The notes under the pieces are model-generated. The model was not told the origin of the DNA. It ran no database searches and saw only the letters and a program-made list of their open reading frames with translations. From Ferribacterium limneticum (GTDB taxonomy: Bacteria; Pseudomonadota; Gammaproteobacteria; Burkholderiales; Rhodocyclaceae), in contig NZ_CP075189.1 of NCBI RefSeq assembly GCF_020510565.1, positions 2,340,501-2,404,500 on the forward strand: 64,000 bases of DNA, read 5' to 3'. Positions 1-8,331 of this stretch are shown here, in pieces. Position 1 is the first letter of the stretch. Each line of letters starts with the position of its first letter. The position numbers were made by a program, and so were the translations under genes.

Positions 1-138
1 TTTCACTTGGCGTATGCACTGGCCAAACTTGGGAGAAAAAGCGAAGCTCGTGAGGAGTTGAAAGCTGTTCTTGAGAATCCACGTGTCGCTTTGGATGGTG
101 CGGCACTTGGTTTGCTGAAAAAAGATTTGGGGCTTTAA
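1..138 (+). CDS. TPR-repeat protein, C-terminal fragment
   Basis: An open frame enters from the left edge and ends at TAA 136-138, giving the last 45 residues. The segment begins FHLAYALAKLGRKSEAREEL and matches the second half of a tetratricopeptide helix pair (A-x-A-x-x-x-L-G-x-x-x-E-A-x-x-x-L). A PEP-CTERM protein follows directly, so this could be the end of a PrsT-type TPR lipoprotein of the PEP-CTERM/exosortase system. That identity is inferred from context only. The N-terminus and most of the gene lie outside the window. Confidence 0.6.
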   Translation, partial: FHLAYALAKLGRKSEAREELKAVLENPRVALDGAALGLLKKDLGL

Positions 139-231
139 TTTTTTTGAAATTGAGTGTCGGAATTTTTTACAGTAGACTCTGGTTCGTCGAATGTTTGTAT
201 CTAACAAATTGAATTAATAGATAAATTATAT

Positions 232-247
232 TTGGCTTGATATTTGC
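232..247 (+). promoter_or_regulatory. Candidate sigma-54 (RpoN) -24/-12 promoter
   Basis: TTGGC at 232-236 and TTGC at 244-247 are separated by seven bases. This puts the invariant GG (234-235) and GC (246-247) exactly 12 bases apart, as in RpoN promoters. It lies 37 bases before the start codon of the PEP-CTERM gene, within an AT-rich leader. PEP-CTERM genes are known in several bacteria to be controlled by PrsK/PrsR with RpoN, which fits. Activator sites upstream were not resolved. Confidence 0.55.
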
Positions 248-283
248 TAGCTTACAAAGCAAGAGTCGCGTTAGGAGTGGGAA

Positions 284-1147
284 ATGAAAATTCAATTCAA
301 GGCATCGTTCTGTTCAGTAGCGTTGGTGTTTGCGAGCCAGGTTTCTGCTGCGACGTGGGAGTTGATAGGAACGCCAACAGCGGGTGTTTCGGCTATCAAC
401 GCGTATGCCAACACTGGCAGCACTGTAGATGATGCTTCTTCGTCGGCTAATAACGGTGCATCGCAAACCATTCAGGCGGCCCAATGGGTGGGATCCTATG
501 CTGGATATGGCGGAGTTACTAACGCAGAGTGTACGTCTGGATTGAGTTGTGACCAAAACGAAGGTGGTAATCCAGAGCACGCGATGGACAACAATCAGCG
601 TTACGATATGGTATTGGTTAGCTTCGATTCGCTGGTGCAGCTGACTTCACTGGAGCTATCTTGGTATAAGTATGACTCTGACTATACGGTTATGGCCTAT
701 ACGGGGTCAGGAAATCCGACGGATACGATGAGTGCGGCATCTATCGTAGGTAAAACGTTTACCAGTAGCATGGCAGGGTGGACAGTTATTGGTAGCTACG
801 ATGGAGATTCGTACAATGGCGAGAAATCAGGGGAATTTAACCGAGGCATCACTTACACTCCGGCAAATGCCAATGTCTATTCGTCTTATTGGCTGATCGG
901 TGCATACAATCCGTTGGTTGGTGGGCCTACGGTTGGTAATCCAAATATGGGAACGGGGGAGTTGAATTATTATCAAACCGCTGTTAAGTCAAATACCGGC
1001 TACGACTACATCAAACTTTCATCAGTAAGCGGTAATGTTTGTACGACGGGTTGTGGATCTAATGACAATAAAATTCCCGAGCCTGGTTCGCTGGCATTGA
1101 TGGGGATTGGATTGGTTGGATTACTTCGCTTGCGCAAGAGGCGCTAA
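284..1147 (+). CDS. PEP-CTERM sorting-signal exported protein
   Basis: A 287-residue exported protein with an N-terminal signal peptide (cleavage near VSA-A, residues 21-23). The C-terminus holds the tripartite PEP-CTERM signal: IPEPGS near residue 265, a hydrophobic helix ALMGIGLVGLL, and a basic tail RLRKRR. Proteins of this type are anchored, cut and usually processed to the surface or exopolysaccharide matrix by EpsH-type exosortases. The middle is rich in Ser, Thr, Asn, Gly and Tyr and contains a DNN-x-x-x-D-M-V-L-V-x-F segment reminiscent of exosortase-dependent XDP-type surface proteins. The ATG at 284 has GGAGTGGGA in front. Base composition is less GC-rich than the neighbours. The ligand or function is unknown. 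Confidence 0.85.
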   Translation: MKIQFKASFCSVALVFASQVSAATWELIGTPTAGVSAINAYANTGSTVDDASSSANNGASQTIQAAQWVGSYAGYGGVTNAECTSGLSCDQNEGGNPEHAMDNNQRYDMVLVSFDSLVQLTSLELSWYKYDSDYTVMAYTGSGNPTDTMSAASIVGKTFTSSMAGWTVIGSYDGDSYNGEKSGEFNRGITYTPANANVYSSYWLIGAYNPLVGGPTVGNPNMGTGELNYYQTAVKSNTGYDYIKLSSVSGNVCTTGCGSNDNKIPEPGSLALMGIGLVGLLRLRKRR

Positions 1148-1160
1148 ACAGATGGTCAAA

Positions 1161-1190
1161 TCAAAACGGCACCTTTTGGTGCCGTTTTGA
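1161..1190. terminator. Bidirectional intrinsic terminator
   Basis: A perfect 13-bp stem TCAAAACGGCACC / GGTGCCGTTTTGA surrounds a TTTT loop (1174-1177). It lies between the convergent PEP-CTERM gene and the acyl carrier protein gene. A-runs and T-runs on the two flanks let it work on either strand. Confidence 0.8.
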
Positions 1191-1192
1191 TT

Positions 1193-1450
1193 TCAGCGCT
1201 GTGATTCGATCAGAGCTGCCAGCGTTACGACTGAACTTAGGTGCTGGCGTGCCGTTTCGTCATTGGCCTCAAGCACAACGCCATACTTCTTCTTGAGTGC
1301 CAGTACAAGTTCGAGTGCATCAATTGAATCCAAGCCCAAACCATCATCGGCAAAGAGCAGTGTGCCTTCGCCAATGTCGGTAGGGGTGATGTCTTCAAGA
1401 TTCATCGTTTCTATGATGAATACCTTCAATTCGTGATGCAGATCGTTCAT
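1193..1450 (-). CDS. Acyl carrier protein
   Basis: An 85-residue acyl carrier protein starting MNDLHHELK at 1450. The phosphopantetheine attachment Ser is in GLGLDSIDALELVLAL (Ser about residue 40), with the usual DSxxxxEL context and acidic helix II. It begins 7 bp after the stop of the upstream serine hydrolase, so the two are probably co-transcribed. The MNLED...LLFADDGLGLDSID pattern is like the standalone ACPs seen in aryl-polyene-type fatty acid clusters, but no ketosynthase or other partner is visible here. It is not the housekeeping acpP. An open frame extends upstream to 1516, but that part overlaps the previous gene. Confidence 0.85.
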   Translation of the reverse strand: MNDLHHELKVFIIETMNLEDITPTDIGEGTLLFADDGLGLDSIDALELVLALKKKYGVVLEANDETARQHLSSVVTLAALIESQR

Positions 1451-1457
1451 TTCTAGT

Positions 1458-3215
1458 TTATTTCTTGCGTAGTTGAATTCCGGAAAAGCCCAGCATGGCT
1501 TCGTCTCCGGCGCCAATCAGTCGTAGCGTGTCTCCGCGACCGGTACCCAAGCCGGCTGTTACCACTTCGTTGTCGGAGACTGCATGAAAGGCGATCTGCA
1601 AAAGGAGGTCGGGTACCTCCGGAAAGTGCGCTTCACCGACTAGTAGCCCGTTGTCTTCCTTGAGCAGAAGTCTGTCAGGAGTAGGGCCGTCTATCTTTCC
1701 AATGATCTCGTAGTGGCCGAGATTGTTCCAGAAGCGCTCAGGAATTTTCGTTGGCTTCAGTTTTTCGCCAAATATCAGCGATTCTGCGCCGATACGGCCG
1801 ACGATGATTTGCCGACCGTCGACATTGGCCATCGACAAGTGAATATCCTCGAATGCGCCGACGCGTACAGCCATCATTCCAAACAATCGATATTTGATAG
1901 TCAGCAAGCCGTCTTCGTGCGGCACCAGACGGAAATGATGGCCCGCAGCCTCAACGTCAATCTGGCCATTTTTTGTGCTGATTCTGGCCAAGCCAACCAT
2001 GGTGTCAAAGTTGCCGTCAAACTGGCGCAATTCCTCGGTAGTTGGTGCGCGTTCTGCAGCTCGTGCTGGTGGTGTTGCATCCTGGCGAATTCCGGTCTTT
2101 GCTTCAAGCATGAGGCGCAAGGCCTCGGTGGCGATTTTGGAGACCGCAACGTGGGACGAGGATGAGTTGGAGAGGATGACGACGCCCAGTTTGTGCTCAG
2201 GCAAGATGGCCATCATGCTGTGAGAGTCGGGCAGGGAACCGCCGTGGCTGGCAACGCTGCCGCCACCGGGCACGTCGATGCCACTCATCATCCAGCCCAA
2301 GCCAACGTATTGCCCGAATGTCATCGGGAAATTCTTGTTCTGGATGCGCACCATCTCATGGGTTGAAGCAGCCGAAAGAATTCGGTTTTCACCAGCCTTG
2401 CCATCAGCGAACTGCATTTTCATGAAATTGCCGAGGTCAACAACGTTACTCAGCAAGTTCGCGGCCGGCATATCACGAAGAGAAAATACCTCGATTTCCT
2501 TGTTGCGGTCGTAAGCTTTGGCGATGGGACGTGGTACGAAACTGCTATGGCGCATGCCTAGAGGCTGGAAGAATTGACGATCCATGTATCTGTCAAAGGG
2601 TTCGCCGCTAACCTTCTGAATTGCGGCACCAAGCAGCGCCATGCCGAGATTGGAATAGGAAAAAACGTAGTTAGGTGGAAAGGCCTGGTATTCGTCGCGG
2701 ATATTGGCAACAACCGACTCGAAACGATCAGGCTCGCGAACGAACAGGCCTTGCAGGAAATTGGATGGCAGTCCCGAGTGATGGCACATGATGTTGCGTG
2801 GCGTCACCGGTGCTGCGTTCGGAAATCGAGTCTTTATCGTGAATTCGGGCAGTGCCGCAGAGAGTGGCTGATCAATGTCGAGCTTGCCTTGTTCAGCTAG
2901 TTGCATTGCTGCTGCGGCCGTGAAGACCTTGGCAATTGATCCGGCTCGATAGACGGTATCTGGTGTGGCCTCTATTTTATTTTCAAGGTCGGCATAGCCA
3001 AAGCCTTGCTGCCAGATCACTTTCTGGTCATCGACGAGTGCGATGCTTATGCCGGTAATCTCGTTTTGCGCCATTTCACGGTCTATCAGCCATGAAAGGT
3101 ATTTTTGGGTGTGGCTGTAATCGCCGCGTGTATTTCTTGTTGCGACCGGTGGTGGCGTTGCGCAACCGGCAAGCAAAATGATGGCAACAAGTAGCGATGC
3201 GAGGCGGTTTGGCAT
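1458..3215 (-). CDS. Lipoprotein serine hydrolase (beta-lactamase/PBP4* family)
   Basis: A 585-residue protein with a lipoprotein signal: a hydrophobic N-terminus followed by LLAGC, with Cys about residue 18 as the lipid anchor. The N-terminal half is a class C beta-lactamase-like (peptidase S12) domain. It has SIAK (S-x-x-K nucleophile motif, about residues 93-96), YSNLG (Y-x-N) and HGGS in the KTG position. The C-terminal 200 residues form a separate beta-rich extension like those of EstB/PBP4* family members. Likely a periplasmic esterase or peptidase acting on the outer face of a membrane; the substrate is unknown. It is followed 7 bp later by an ACP gene, suggesting a role in handling acyl groups, but this is inference. 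Confidence 0.8.
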   Translation of the reverse strand: MPNRLASLLVAIILLAGCATPPPVATRNTRGDYSHTQKYLSWLIDREMAQNEITGISIALVDDQKVIWQQGFGYADLENKIEATPDTVYRAGSIAKVFTAAAAMQLAEQGKLDIDQPLSAALPEFTIKTRFPNAAPVTPRNIMCHHSGLPSNFLQGLFVREPDRFESVVANIRDEYQAFPPNYVFSYSNLGMALLGAAIQKVSGEPFDRYMDRQFFQPLGMRHSSFVPRPIAKAYDRNKEIEVFSLRDMPAANLLSNVVDLGNFMKMQFADGKAGENRILSAASTHEMVRIQNKNFPMTFGQYVGLGWMMSGIDVPGGGSVASHGGSLPDSHSMMAILPEHKLGVVILSNSSSSHVAVSKIATEALRLMLEAKTGIRQDATPPARAAERAPTTEELRQFDGNFDTMVGLARISTKNGQIDVEAAGHHFRLVPHEDGLLTIKYRLFGMMAVRVGAFEDIHLSMANVDGRQIIVGRIGAESLIFGEKLKPTKIPERFWNNLGHYEIIGKIDGPTPDRLLLKEDNGLLVGEAHFPEVPDLLLQIAFHAVSDNEVVTAGLGTGRGDTLRLIGAGDEAMLGFSGIQLRKK

Positions 3216-3285
3216 GGAGAGCTAGCGAATTGCGGCGGATTTCGGATTATAAACTTATACGACTCGCAGCTCGTTGGGAAAATAG

Positions 3286-3314
3286 CTGACAAATTCAGTC
3301 GAGTATTCTAAAAT
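3286..3314 (+). promoter_or_regulatory. Probable sigma-70 promoter of cysE
   Basis: CTGACA (3286-3291), a 17-base spacer and TAAAAT (3309-3314) form a good sigma-70 promoter. The expected start is near 3321, about 25 bases before the cysE ATG. An AGGGAGA ribosome site lies between. It sits in the divergent gap with the serine hydrolase gene. Confidence 0.5.
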
Positions 3315-3345
3315 CGCCCTCCATTCAACAGGGAGATCAGGTTTC

Positions 3346-4101
3346 ATGTTCCGGTATCTGCGTGAGGACATCCGTGCGGTCTTTGACCGCGATCCGGCCG
3401 CCCGCTCATTCTGGGAGGTACTCACCTGCTACCCGGGCATTCATGCATTGATCATGCATCGCCTGGCCCACTGGCTATGGGGGCATCGTCTTCGTTGGTT
3501 GGGCCGCTTTACGGCTCATTTGTCACGGATGCTGACTGGCATCGAAATTCATCCTGGCGCAACCATCGGTCGCCGTTTCTTCATTGATCATGGCATGGGT
3601 GTTGTGATTGGAGAAACGGCTGTTATCGGAGATGACGTCACGCTCTACCACGGGGTTACTCTCGGTGGCACTTCCTGGAACAAGGGCAAGCGTCATCCGA
3701 CTCTGGAAAATGGTGTGGTTGTCGGAGCTGGGGCAATGGTGCTTGGGCCGATCACTATTAGTGCCGGTGCTAAAGTTGGTTCAAATGCTGTGGTCACAAA
3801 GCCCATACCTGCCGGAGCAACCGCGGTTGGGAACCCGGCACGGATTCTCGATAACACTGAGCAAACCCGCCAACGGGAGGCTCAAGCCGAAAAATTGGGC
3901 TTTTCTGCCTATGCGGTTGGGCGCGATCAGGACGATCCGCTGGCCAAAGCGATCCACGCATTGCTGGATCACGCTGCCGAGACTGATCGGAGGCTGGCCT
4001 CGCTGGTCAAGGAGCTTGATGCACAAGGCGTCAAGTGTGATCAAGACGTCGATCAGTCCGATATATTCGATCCGAAATACCTGAGTAAAATAGTTGACTA
4101 A
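3346..4101 (+). CDS. cysE: Serine O-acetyltransferase CysE
   Basis: A 251-residue enzyme that acetylates L-serine with acetyl-CoA, the first step of cysteine synthesis. The N-terminal alpha-helical segment ([19 protein letters not shown]) is followed by left-handed beta-helix hexapeptide repeats. These include [29 protein letters not shown] (catalytic His) and GNPARIL at the end of the fold. A charged tail of about 80 residues follows. It stands just before iscR, a common betaproteobacterial arrangement linking cysteine supply with Fe-S cluster assembly. Its last codons overlap a candidate IscR site. Confidence 0.95.
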   Translation: MFRYLREDIRAVFDRDPAARSFWEVLTCYPGIHALIMHRLAHWLWGHRLRWLGRFTAHLSRMLTGIEIHPGATIGRRFFIDHGMGVVIGETAVIGDDVTLYHGVTLGGTSWNKGKRHPTLENGVVVGAGAMVLGPITISAGAKVGSNAVVTKPIPAGATAVGNPARILDNTEQTRQREAQAEKLGFSAYAVGRDQDDPLAKAIHALLDHAAETDRRLASLVKELDAQGVKCDQDVDQSDIFDPKYLSKIVD

Positions 4102-4143
4102 TTTTGTCTGATTTGGATATAGTTGACTGCAACACTAGGTTAT
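4090..4143 (+). promoter_or_regulatory. iscR promoter with two candidate IscR type 1 sites
   Basis: Two copies of ATAGTTGACT start at 4090 (inside the 3' end of cysE) and 4119. The second, running 4119-4143, agrees at about 21 of 25 positions with the E. coli type 1 IscR consensus. The first matches mainly in its left half. A promoter can be read as TTGACT (4094-4099), an 18-base spacer and TATAGT (4118-4123), so both sites would block RNA polymerase. This fits the known autorepression of isc operons by [2Fe-2S]-IscR. The transcript start and binding are inferred. Confidence 0.6.
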
Positions 4144-4158
4144 TTATAGAGGTTCGGA

Positions 4159-4659
4159 ATGCGTTTGACAACCAAAGGACGTTTCGCCGTAACGGCCATG
4201 ATGGATCTCGCCATGCGGGGCGAGGGCGGGCCCGTGGCGCTGGCCAGCATCAGTGAGCGGCAGCAGATATCGCTGTCCTATCTTGAGCAGTTGTTTGGCA
4301 AATTGCGTCGTCACAAGCTGGTCGATAGCGTGCGTGGCCCAGGTGGCGGTTATTGTATAGCCCGACCTTTCGATCAGGTTGCGGTGGCAGACATCATTCG
4401 GGCAGTCGATGAACAACTCGATGCCACTCAATGCGGTGGCCGCGAAAACTGCCATGACGAACACCGTTGCATGACACATGATCTGTGGTCGACGCTGAAT
4501 GCCAAAATGTTCGATTACCTTGCTTCCGTAACGCTCGCTGAGCTTGTCGGGCGTGAAAAAGCAAAGCGTGGTGTGGGTATGATCGTCCTTGAGGATAAGC
4601 GCCTTGGCCCGCAACCCCGGCCCCGTAGCGGTCGCGACAAGGTGCCGGCTGCGGCCTGA
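4159..4659 (+). CDS. iscR: Fe-S cluster regulator IscR (Rrf2 family)
   Basis: A 166-residue Rrf2-family transcription factor. It has an N-terminal winged helix (MRLTTKGRFAVTAMMDLA...LSYLEQLFGKLR), a wing containing GPGGGY, and three cluster-binding cysteines in C-GGREN-C-HDEHR-C followed by MTHDLW. The ligand set Cys3 plus His matches [2Fe-2S] IscR. It represses the isc operon when iron-sulfur supply is sufficient; candidate sites lie just upstream. It is the first gene of the operon and ends 7 bases before the next gene. Confidence 0.95.
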   Translation: MRLTTKGRFAVTAMMDLAMRGEGGPVALASISERQQISLSYLEQLFGKLRRHKLVDSVRGPGGGYCIARPFDQVAVADIIRAVDEQLDATQCGGRENCHDEHRCMTHDLWSTLNAKMFDYLASVTLAELVGREKAKRGVGMIVLEDKRLGPQPRPRSGRDKVPAAA

Positions 4660-4666
4660 GAAAACC

Positions 4667-5821
4667 ATGTCGATGCCCATTTATCTCGACCACAATGCCA
4701 CGACACCGCTCGACCCGGTGGTGCTGGTTGCGATGTTGCCTTGGCTGGAAAGCCAGTATGGCAATGCGTCGAGCCGCCATGAATATGGTCGGCAGGCACG
4801 ACAGGCTATCGACGAGGCGCGCCAGAAAGTTGCTGTGGCGGTTAATGCACACCCCACAGAGGTAATTTTTACCAGCGGGGGCAGCGAAGCCAATAACCTA
4901 TTCCTCAAAGGAGCTGCGGCCTGCCTCAAGCCCGGTATACTTGCCGTCAGCGCTACAGAGCATCCCTGCGTACTCAAGCCGGCCGCTCAGCTGGTCCGGC
5001 AGGGCTGGGAAGTCAGGAGTCTTGCGGTCGACGGTACTGGAAGGGTAAAAATCGAAGACTATGCCGAGGCACTGCTCGACAAGCCGAAAATGCTCTCTGT
5101 CATGCTGGCTAACAATGAAACAGGTGTCGTGCAGGATGTTGCGGCGTTAGCGAATGCTGCAAGTCCCACCGGGGCCTGGTTTCATTCCGATGCCGTACAG
5201 GCTTTGGGCAAGCTGGCTATCGATTTTCGCGCTTTCAACGGAGCTGGCGTTCATGCCATGACGTTGTCTGCGCACAAGGCAGGTGGCCCCAAGGGCGCGG
5301 CAGCGCTGGTTCTTGACAAGCGCGTCGAATTGCAGCCCTTGATTGCCGGCGGCGGTCATGAACGCGGACTGCGCTCGGGCACCGAAAATATCCCGGCGAT
5401 CGTTGGATTCGGCGTTGCTGCGGAACTTGCCGCAGTTCGCGTTGCCGAACTACCTGCTCGGATGCGGGCTATGCAGGTAAAGCTGGAATCTGGACTGGCA
5501 GGATTAGGCGCCAGGATTTTTGCGACGGACGTGACGCGTTTGCCGAATACCAGCTATTTCGCCTTCCCGAATATTGATGGCGAAACGCTCGTCGGTAAGC
5601 TGGACCGCGAAGGATTCGCTGTGGCCAGTGGTGCGGCATGTTCAAGCGCCAATCCGGAGTCATCGCATGTTTTGCGCGCCATGGGTATCGCCCCTGATAT
5701 TGCTCGCGGGGCTGTGCGAGTTAGCCTCGGTGTGGCAAATACGGAAGCTGAGATTGAACAATTTATCAACGCCTTGCAGGTGACAGTCGGACGACTGCAA
5801 GGACTGACAGCCATTAGCTGA
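4667..5821 (+). CDS. Second cysteine desulfurase of the isc operon (NifS/IscS family)
   Basis: A 384-residue class V PLP enzyme that removes sulfur from cysteine. It contains [12 protein letters not shown], the PLP lysine in [11 protein letters not shown], the GTEN/SGTEN region and the catalytic cysteine loop [15 protein letters not shown]. It is clearly different from the canonical IscS immediately downstream, which has [10 protein letters not shown] and [10 protein letters not shown]. The start at 4667 (MSMPIYLDH) lies 7 bases after iscR; 4673 is also possible. A longer frame running back into iscR is not needed. Duplicated desulfurases between iscR and iscS occur in some betaproteobacteria. 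Whether this one feeds IscU or another acceptor is unknown. Confidence 0.9.
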   Translation: MSMPIYLDHNATTPLDPVVLVAMLPWLESQYGNASSRHEYGRQARQAIDEARQKVAVAVNAHPTEVIFTSGGSEANNLFLKGAAACLKPGILAVSATEHPCVLKPAAQLVRQGWEVRSLAVDGTGRVKIEDYAEALLDKPKMLSVMLANNETGVVQDVAALANAASPTGAWFHSDAVQALGKLAIDFRAFNGAGVHAMTLSAHKAGGPKGAAALVLDKRVELQPLIAGGGHERGLRSGTENIPAIVGFGVAAELAAVRVAELPARMRAMQVKLESGLAGLGARIFATDVTRLPNTSYFAFPNIDGETLVGKLDREGFAVASGAACSSANPESSHVLRAMGIAPDIARGAVRVSLGVANTEAEIEQFINALQVTVGRLQGLTAIS

Positions 5822-5862
5822 AAAGATGGCTGCCTGAACAACCCGACTTAGCGAGAATGACG

Positions 5863-7074
5863 ATGAAACTCCCTATTTACCTGGATTACTCGGCAACTAC
5901 CCCGGTCGACCCGCGTGTCGCTGAAAAAATGATTCCCTACTTGTGCGAGCATTTCGGCAATCCCGCTTCGCGCTCGCACAGCTTTGGCTGGGTAGCCGAT
6001 GCGGCGGTTGAGGAAGCACGCGAGCAGGTGGCCGCACTGGTTAATGCGGACCCCAAGGAAATCGTCTGGACCTCCGGTGCAACAGAGTCCAACAATCTCG
6101 CCATCAAGGGGGCTGCGAATTTCTACGCAGGGACCAAGGGCAAGCACATCATCACGGTGAAGACCGAGCACAAGGCCGTGCTCGACACTGTGCGCGAAAT
6201 GGAACGCCAAGGATTCGAAGCGACCTATCTTGATGTCAAGGAAGACGGCCTGCTCGACCTGGAGGTCTTCAAGGCCGCCATCCGACCGGATACCGTCCTT
6301 GCCTCCGTGATGTTCGTCAATAACGAAGTCGGTGTCATCCAACCGATTGCCGAGCTGGGTGAGATCTGCCGCGAGAAGGGTGTGATTTTTCACGTCGATG
6401 CTGCTCAGGCTACCGGCAAGGTGGATATTGACCTGAGCAAGCTCAAGGTCGACCTGATGAGCTTCTGTGCTCACAAGACCTACGGTCCGAAAGGTATTGG
6501 CGCGCTGTATGTCCGTCGCAAGCCGCGTATTCGTCTTGAGGCGCAAATGCATGGTGGTGGCCACGAACGCGGTTTCCGCTCAGGCACCCTGCCGACGCAC
6601 CAGATCGTCGGGATGGGCGAGTGCTTCCGTCTGGCTCGTGAGGAAATGGCAGAAGAGAACAAGCGCATCGGCGCCTTGCGCGACAAGTTGCTGAAAGGTT
6701 TGCAGGACATCGAGGAAACCTTCGTCAATGGTGACCTGACTCAACGGGTGGCGCACAACCTCAATATCAGCTTCGCTTACGTTGAAGGCGAATCGATGAT
6801 CATGGCCATCAAGGATCTGGCAGTCTCTTCCGGTTCGGCTTGTACCTCGGCCAGTCTGGAACCATCCTATGTGCTGCGCGCCTTGGGGCGCGATGATGAA
6901 TTGGCCCATAGCTCCATCCGTTTCAGCATCGGCCGCTTCACGACAGAAGAAGAAATAGACTATGCAATCAAATTATTGCATACGAAAGTTGGTAAATTAC
7001 GAGAGCTTTCTCCGTTGTGGGAAATGTTCAAGGACGGCATTGACCTGAGTACCGTTCAATGGGCTGCACACTAA
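5863..7074 (+). CDS. iscS: Cysteine desulfurase IscS
   Basis: A 403-residue IscS that supplies persulfide sulfur to IscU and other acceptors. The N-terminus [23 protein letters not shown] is essentially that of E. coli IscS. The PLP lysine is in [10 protein letters not shown] and the mobile-loop catalytic Cys in [13 protein letters not shown]. The C-terminus [18 protein letters not shown] is the IscU-binding tail. The start at 5863 is preferred over 5857 because it matches E. coli and puts AGCGAG at normal spacing. Confidence 0.96.
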   Translation: MKLPIYLDYSATTPVDPRVAEKMIPYLCEHFGNPASRSHSFGWVADAAVEEAREQVAALVNADPKEIVWTSGATESNNLAIKGAANFYAGTKGKHIITVKTEHKAVLDTVREMERQGFEATYLDVKEDGLLDLEVFKAAIRPDTVLASVMFVNNEVGVIQPIAELGEICREKGVIFHVDAAQATGKVDIDLSKLKVDLMSFCAHKTYGPKGIGALYVRRKPRIRLEAQMHGGGHERGFRSGTLPTHQIVGMGECFRLAREEMAEENKRIGALRDKLLKGLQDIEETFVNGDLTQRVAHNLNISFAYVEGESMIMAIKDLAVSSGSACTSASLEPSYVLRALGRDDELAHSSIRFSIGRFTTEEEIDYAIKLLHTKVGKLRELSPLWEMFKDGIDLSTVQWAAH

Positions 7075-7095
7075 AGAAATTCAAGGAGAAACAGC

Positions 7096-7479
7096 ATGAG
7101 CTACAGCATAAAAGTCATTGATCATTATGAGAATCCGCGCAACGTTGGTTCCTTCGGCAAGGAAGATGATGACGTAGGTACCGGCATGGTCGGCGCACCG
7201 GCTTGCGGCGACGTCATGAAACTGCAGATCAAGGTGAACAAGGCCGGCGTGATCGAGGATGCCAAGTTCAAGACCTACGGTTGCGGTTCGGCCATCGCAT
7301 CGTCTTCACTTGTGACCGAGTGGGTCAAGGGTAAGACGGTCGATCAGGCCTTGTCGATCAAAAACACGGAAATTGCCGAAGAATTGGCCTTGCCGCCGGT
7401 TAAAATTCACTGTTCGATTCTGGCCGAGGATGCCATCAAGGCAGCTGTGGCCGATTACAAGAAAAAGCACGGAGAATAA
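7096..7479 (+). CDS. iscU: Fe-S cluster scaffold IscU
   Basis: A 127-residue scaffold on which [2Fe-2S] and [4Fe-4S] clusters are built. It carries the three conserved cysteines ([37 protein letters not shown]) and the LPPVK motif recognised by HscA. It follows iscS with an AAGGAG ribosome site and precedes iscA by 2 bases. Confidence 0.97.
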   Translation: MSYSIKVIDHYENPRNVGSFGKEDDDVGTGMVGAPACGDVMKLQIKVNKAGVIEDAKFKTYGCGSAIASSSLVTEWVKGKTVDQALSIKNTEIAEELALPPVKIHCSILAEDAIKAAVADYKKKHGE

Positions 7480-7481
7480 GC

Positions 7482-7805
7482 ATGGCTGTGACCTTGAGCG
7501 ACAAGGCGGCAAAACATGTCGCCAACTACCTGACCAAGCGTGGCAAGGGCATTGGCCTGCGTCTCGGCGTGCGGACCAGTGGCTGTTCCGGCATGGCGTA
7601 CAAACTGGAATTTGTCGACGAGGTGAATCCTGATGACATGGTGTTTGAACACAATGGCGTCAAGGTTATTGTCGATGCCAAGAGCCTGCCTTATCTGGAT
7701 GGAATGGAACTGGACTTCGCTCGCGAGGGCTTGAACGAAGGTTTCAAGTTCAACAATCCGAACGTCAAGGATCAGTGCGGTTGCGGCGAATCCTTTAACG
7801 TCTGA
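7482..7805 (+). CDS. iscA: A-type Fe-S carrier IscA
   Basis: A 107-residue HesB/IscA-family carrier with the three cysteines in [11 protein letters not shown] and the C-terminal CGCGESF motif. It accepts clusters or iron and passes them to apoproteins. The stop overlaps the start of hscB (TGATG), indicating translational coupling. Confidence 0.96.
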   Translation: MAVTLSDKAAKHVANYLTKRGKGIGLRLGVRTSGCSGMAYKLEFVDEVNPDDMVFEHNGVKVIVDAKSLPYLDGMELDFAREGLNEGFKFNNPNVKDQCGCGESFNV

Positions 7806-8329
7806 TGGATTTCCGAGCCGACCATTTCTCCCTGTTTGGGTTGAATCCGGGCTTCCGGCTCGATTTGTCTGACCTGGATTCCCGCTATCGCGATATTCAG
7901 GCGCAGGTGCATCCGGATCGGTTTGCCAACGCTGGTGATGCCGACCGCCGCCTCTCGATGCAGTGGGCCACGCATGCCAATGAAGCCTACCAGACGCTAA
8001 AAAAGCCGCTCGAGCGGGCGAAATATATGCTCCATCTGGCTGGCCACGACATTCAGGCGGAGAGCAATACCGCCATGCCCACCGATTTTTTGATGGAGCA
8101 AATGGAATGGCGCGAAGCGGTGATGGAGGCTCGCGATGGTGGTGATCACCACGAACTGGAGCGCCTGCACAACCGCCTCCGTGGCGACATTAATTCGCGT
8201 TATCAAGAACTGGGCGAGCTATTCGAGCTGGGCGAGCTTGCGCTGGCCACGGATCGTGTTCGTCGGCTGATGTTCCTGGAAAAACTTTTGTACGAAATCG
8301 ACGACGCGCTGGCGTCGCTGGAAGAATAA
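7805..8329 (+). CDS. hscB: Co-chaperone HscB
   Basis: A 174-residue J-domain co-chaperone that brings IscU to HscA and stimulates its ATPase. The N-terminal J domain includes HPDRFANA (HPD about residues 37-39), and the C-terminal three-helix part binds IscU. It overlaps iscA by one base and ends 2 bases before hscA. Confidence 0.95.
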   Translation: MDFRADHFSLFGLNPGFRLDLSDLDSRYRDIQAQVHPDRFANAGDADRRLSMQWATHANEAYQTLKKPLERAKYMLHLAGHDIQAESNTAMPTDFLMEQMEWREAVMEARDGGDHHELERLHNRLRGDINSRYQELGELFELGELALATDRVRRLMFLEKLLYEIDDALASLEE

Positions 8330-8331
8330 AA

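Noticed and set aside
5026..5062. Partial likeness to the repeat in the second desulfurase gene (GCGGTCGACGG ... AAAAATCGAA)
   Set aside because: Spacing is wrong and the protein segment is normal for the family.
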